NCBI GenBank assembly: GCA_039920165.1
Contig: JBDSEG010000144.1
Location: forward strand, 1-24,029
Length of the DNA stretch: 24,029 bases
Origin: JBDSEG01 sp039920165
Lineage (GTDB): Bacteria > Pseudomonadota > Gammaproteobacteria > Burkholderiales > Burkholderiaceae_C
Direction of reading: 5' to 3'
Shown: in pieces, positions 22,693 through 24,029 of the stretch
Numbering within the stretch: the first letter of the stretch is position 1
How the letters are laid out: each line of letters starts with the position of its first letter
Position numbers and translations under genes: made by a program
The notes under the pieces: generated by a model
What the model saw: the letters and a program-made list of their open reading frames with translations, nothing else
The model's database searches: none
What the model was told of the DNA's origin: nothing

Positions 22693-22698
22693 TATAAG
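22693..22698 (+). promoter_or_regulatory. Possible -10 box for the SDR gene
   Basis: TATAAG within GCTATAAGTC lies 21 bases before the ATG at 22720 and is a good -10 match in GC-rich DNA. No -35 box is recognisable at 17 bases upstream. Confidence 0.4.
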
Positions 22699-22719
22699 TC
22701 GCCGCCCACCGGAGAAGTC

Positions 22720-23490
22720 ATGGCCAGCGCACTTTTCGATCTGAGCGGTCGCACCGCACTCGTCACCGGTTCGAGCCGCGGCATCGGCTTCGCGATCGCG
22801 CAGGGGCTGGGCGAGGCCGGTGCCCGCGTGGTCGTGAACAGCCGGCGGGCCGAAGACGTCGAGCGGGCCCGCGGGCGGCTTCACGAGGTTGGCCTGAGCA
22901 CCGACGGCGCAGCGTTCGACGTCGCCGACGAGGCCGCGGTGACGACGGCGTTCGAGCTGTTCGACCGCGAAGGCATCGAGATCGACATCCTGGTCAACAA
23001 CGCCGGCATCCAGCACCGTGCGCCGATGCTCGAGCTCGAACTGAAAGACTGGCAGCGCGTGATCGATACCAACCTCACCGCCGCCTTTCTGGTCGGCCGC
23101 GCCGCGGCGAAACGGATGATCGCGCGCGGACGCGGCGGCAAGATCGTGAATATCGGCTCGCTCACCAGCGCCGCGGCACGTGCCACCATCGCGCCCTACA
23201 CGGTCGCCAAGGGCGGCATCAAGCTGCTCTCGCGTGCGATGGCGGCCGAGTGGGCGCCGCATGGCATCCAGGCCAATTCGATCGGCCCAGGCTATATCTT
23301 GACCGACATGAACCAGGCGCTCGTCGCCGACCCGAAATTCGACGCCTGGGTGAAGGCCAGCAACCCGTCGCAGCGCTGGGGCCGGCCCGAGGAACTGGTG
23401 GGGGCGGCGGTCTTCCTCTCGTCTGCCGCTTCCGACTATGTGAACGGCCAGATCATCTATGTCGATGGCGGTTGGCTCGCCGTGCTTTGA
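22720..23490 (+). CDS. SDR-family oxidoreductase, probable gluconate 5-dehydrogenase
   Basis: A 256-residue classical short-chain dehydrogenase, cytosolic and probably NADP-linked (VNSRRAEDV after strand two). The nucleotide loop is TGSSRGIG (residues 16-23), then NNAG (93-96), the catalytic S147, Y160 and K164 (PYTVAKGG), and IGPGYILTDMNQAL. The start FDLSGRTALVTGSSRGIGFAIAQGL and the segment DPKFDAWVKASNPSQRWGRPEELVGAAVFLSS (landmarks FDLSGRTALVTG, RWGRPEELVG) match gluconate 5-dehydrogenases, which interconvert gluconate and 5-ketogluconate. The specificity is inferred; mannonate or other hexonates are possible because the next gene is an RspA/ManD-type dehydratase, 15 bases downstream. 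GGAG lies 6 bases before the ATG. Confidence 0.88.
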   Translation: MASALFDLSGRTALVTGSSRGIGFAIAQGLGEAGARVVVNSRRAEDVERARGRLHEVGLSTDGAAFDVADEAAVTTAFELFDREGIEIDILVNNAGIQHRAPMLELELKDWQRVIDTNLTAAFLVGRAAAKRMIARGRGGKIVNIGSLTSAAARATIAPYTVAKGGIKLLSRAMAAEWAPHGIQANSIGPGYILTDMNQALVADPKFDAWVKASNPSQRWGRPEELVGAAVFLSSAASDYVNGQIIYVDGGWLAVL

Positions 23491-23505
23491 GAAATCGATA
23501 GAGCC

Positions 23506-24029
23506 ATGGCAACGCTCATCACCGGCGTCAAGGTCGTCGCGACCGCACCTGAAGGCATCAACCTGCTGGTTGTGAAGGTCGAGACCAACCAGCCCGGCCT
23601 CGTCGGTCTCGGTTGCGCGACCTTCGCCTATCGCCACCTCGCGGTGCAGTGTCTGATCGAGCAGTATCTGCGCCCGCTGCTCGTCGGCCGCGACGCCGAT
23701 GCGATCGAGGAGTTGTGGCAGCTGATGCACCAGAACGCCTACTGGCGCAACGGCCCCATCGAGAACAACGCCATCTCCGGCATCGATATGGCGTTGTGGG
23801 ACATCAAGGGCAAGCTGGCCAACATGCCGCTGTACCAGTTGTTCGGTGGCAAGGTGCGTGAAGGCGTGCCCATTTACCGCCATGCCGACGGCCGTGACCT
23901 GGGTGAGCTGTGCGACAACATCGAAAAATACCGCGCCCAGGGCATCAGCCACATCCGCTGCCAGAGCGGTGGTTATGGCGGCGGCGCTTACGGCGCGCCG
24001 CCCGCCCATGCGGCAGAGAACGCGCCGCA
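23506..24029 (+). CDS. Mannonate dehydratase/RspA-type enolase-superfamily protein, N-terminal part
   Basis: The first 174 residues of an enolase-superfamily sugar-acid dehydratase; the frame is open to the right edge. Landmarks are GLVGLGCATFAYRH, WRNGPIENNAISGIDMALWDIKGK (cited as YWRNGPIENNAISGIDMALW), PLYQLFGGKVREGVPIYRHADG, and SHIRCQSGGYGG. These match the ManD/RspA family, whose members dehydrate D-mannonate or D-gluconate to 2-keto-3-deoxygluconate, or are catalytically weak. The metal ligands and the C-terminal barrel lie outside. The ATG at 23506 is 15 bases after the SDR stop, so the two are probably one operon for hexonate use. No strong ribosome site is seen. Confidence 0.9.
   Translation, partial: MATLITGVKVVATAPEGINLLVVKVETNQPGLVGLGCATFAYRHLAVQCLIEQYLRPLLVGRDADAIEELWQLMHQNAYWRNGPIENNAISGIDMALWDIKGKLANMPLYQLFGGKVREGVPIYRHADGRDLGELCDNIEKYRAQGISHIRCQSGGYGGGAYGAPPAHAAENAP

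Noticed and set aside
1..24029. CRISPR array, tRNA/rRNA, insertion sequence or prophage
   Set aside because: No regularly spaced repeats, no tRNA-like cloverleaf, no transposase or integrase motif and no flanking inverted repeats were seen on either strand.

Overview
The window is GC-rich (roughly two thirds G+C by eye) and densely coded on both strands. It looks like a chromosomal segment of a betaproteobacterium, most likely Burkholderiales. Pointers are a Bug/TctC-type tripartite tricarboxylate binding protein, a DUF1615 lipoprotein, an ethylmalonyl-CoA-pathway-type acyl-CoA dehydrogenase, many GTG/TTG starts, and a GC-rich multi-hairpin intergenic element at 9607-9690. This placement is inferred from gene content; no rRNA or tRNA is present to confirm it. 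I saw no phage, transposase, CRISPR or plasmid genes.

Layout, left to right. (a) 1-1644 (+): the C-terminal half of an XPD/DinG-type helicase and a small HExxH membrane protein. (b) 8210-1701 (-): a methylsuccinyl-CoA dehydrogenase-like flavoenzyme, then a tightly coupled glycogen/maltodextrin operon glgB-malQ-glk whose genes overlap by ATGA. (c) 8344-10750 (+): an LVIVD-repeat beta-propeller protein, the folded intergenic element, and a COG0523 (CobW) metallochaperone GTPase. (d) 11398-10764 (-): a VapBC-type toxin-antitoxin pair with an operator-like palindrome. (e) 16084-11460 (-): a Bug-type periplasmic binding protein, a very unusual trypsin-fold protease fused to an S1/P1-nuclease-fold domain, and an ABC-type substrate-binding protein. 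(f) 16193-18096 (+): an alpha/beta hydrolase and a DUF1615 lipoprotein. (g) 19298-18078 (-): a cobalt-type nitrile hydratase alpha-beta pair. (h) 19471-24029 (+): a possible 24-residue membrane peptide, a SHOCT-PspC protein, a Tat-exported amidohydrolase, a DUF1428 protein, a VOC/PhnB-like gene broken by two compensating homopolymer frameshifts, an SDR of the gluconate 5-dehydrogenase type, and the start of an RspA/ManD-type sugar-acid dehydratase.

How the genes work together. GlgB, MalQ and Glk form a coherent set: branching of alpha-glucan, transfer of maltodextrin units, and phosphorylation of the released glucose. The SDR and the RspA/ManD dehydratase plausibly act together on hexonates. 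The remaining genes look like independent metabolic and transport functions. The most unusual item is the two-domain protease-nuclease protein at 12656-14884. It carries both sets of catalytic motifs and has its own promoter-like region with a perfect 12-bp palindrome between the -35 and -10 boxes. I do not recognise it as a named system.
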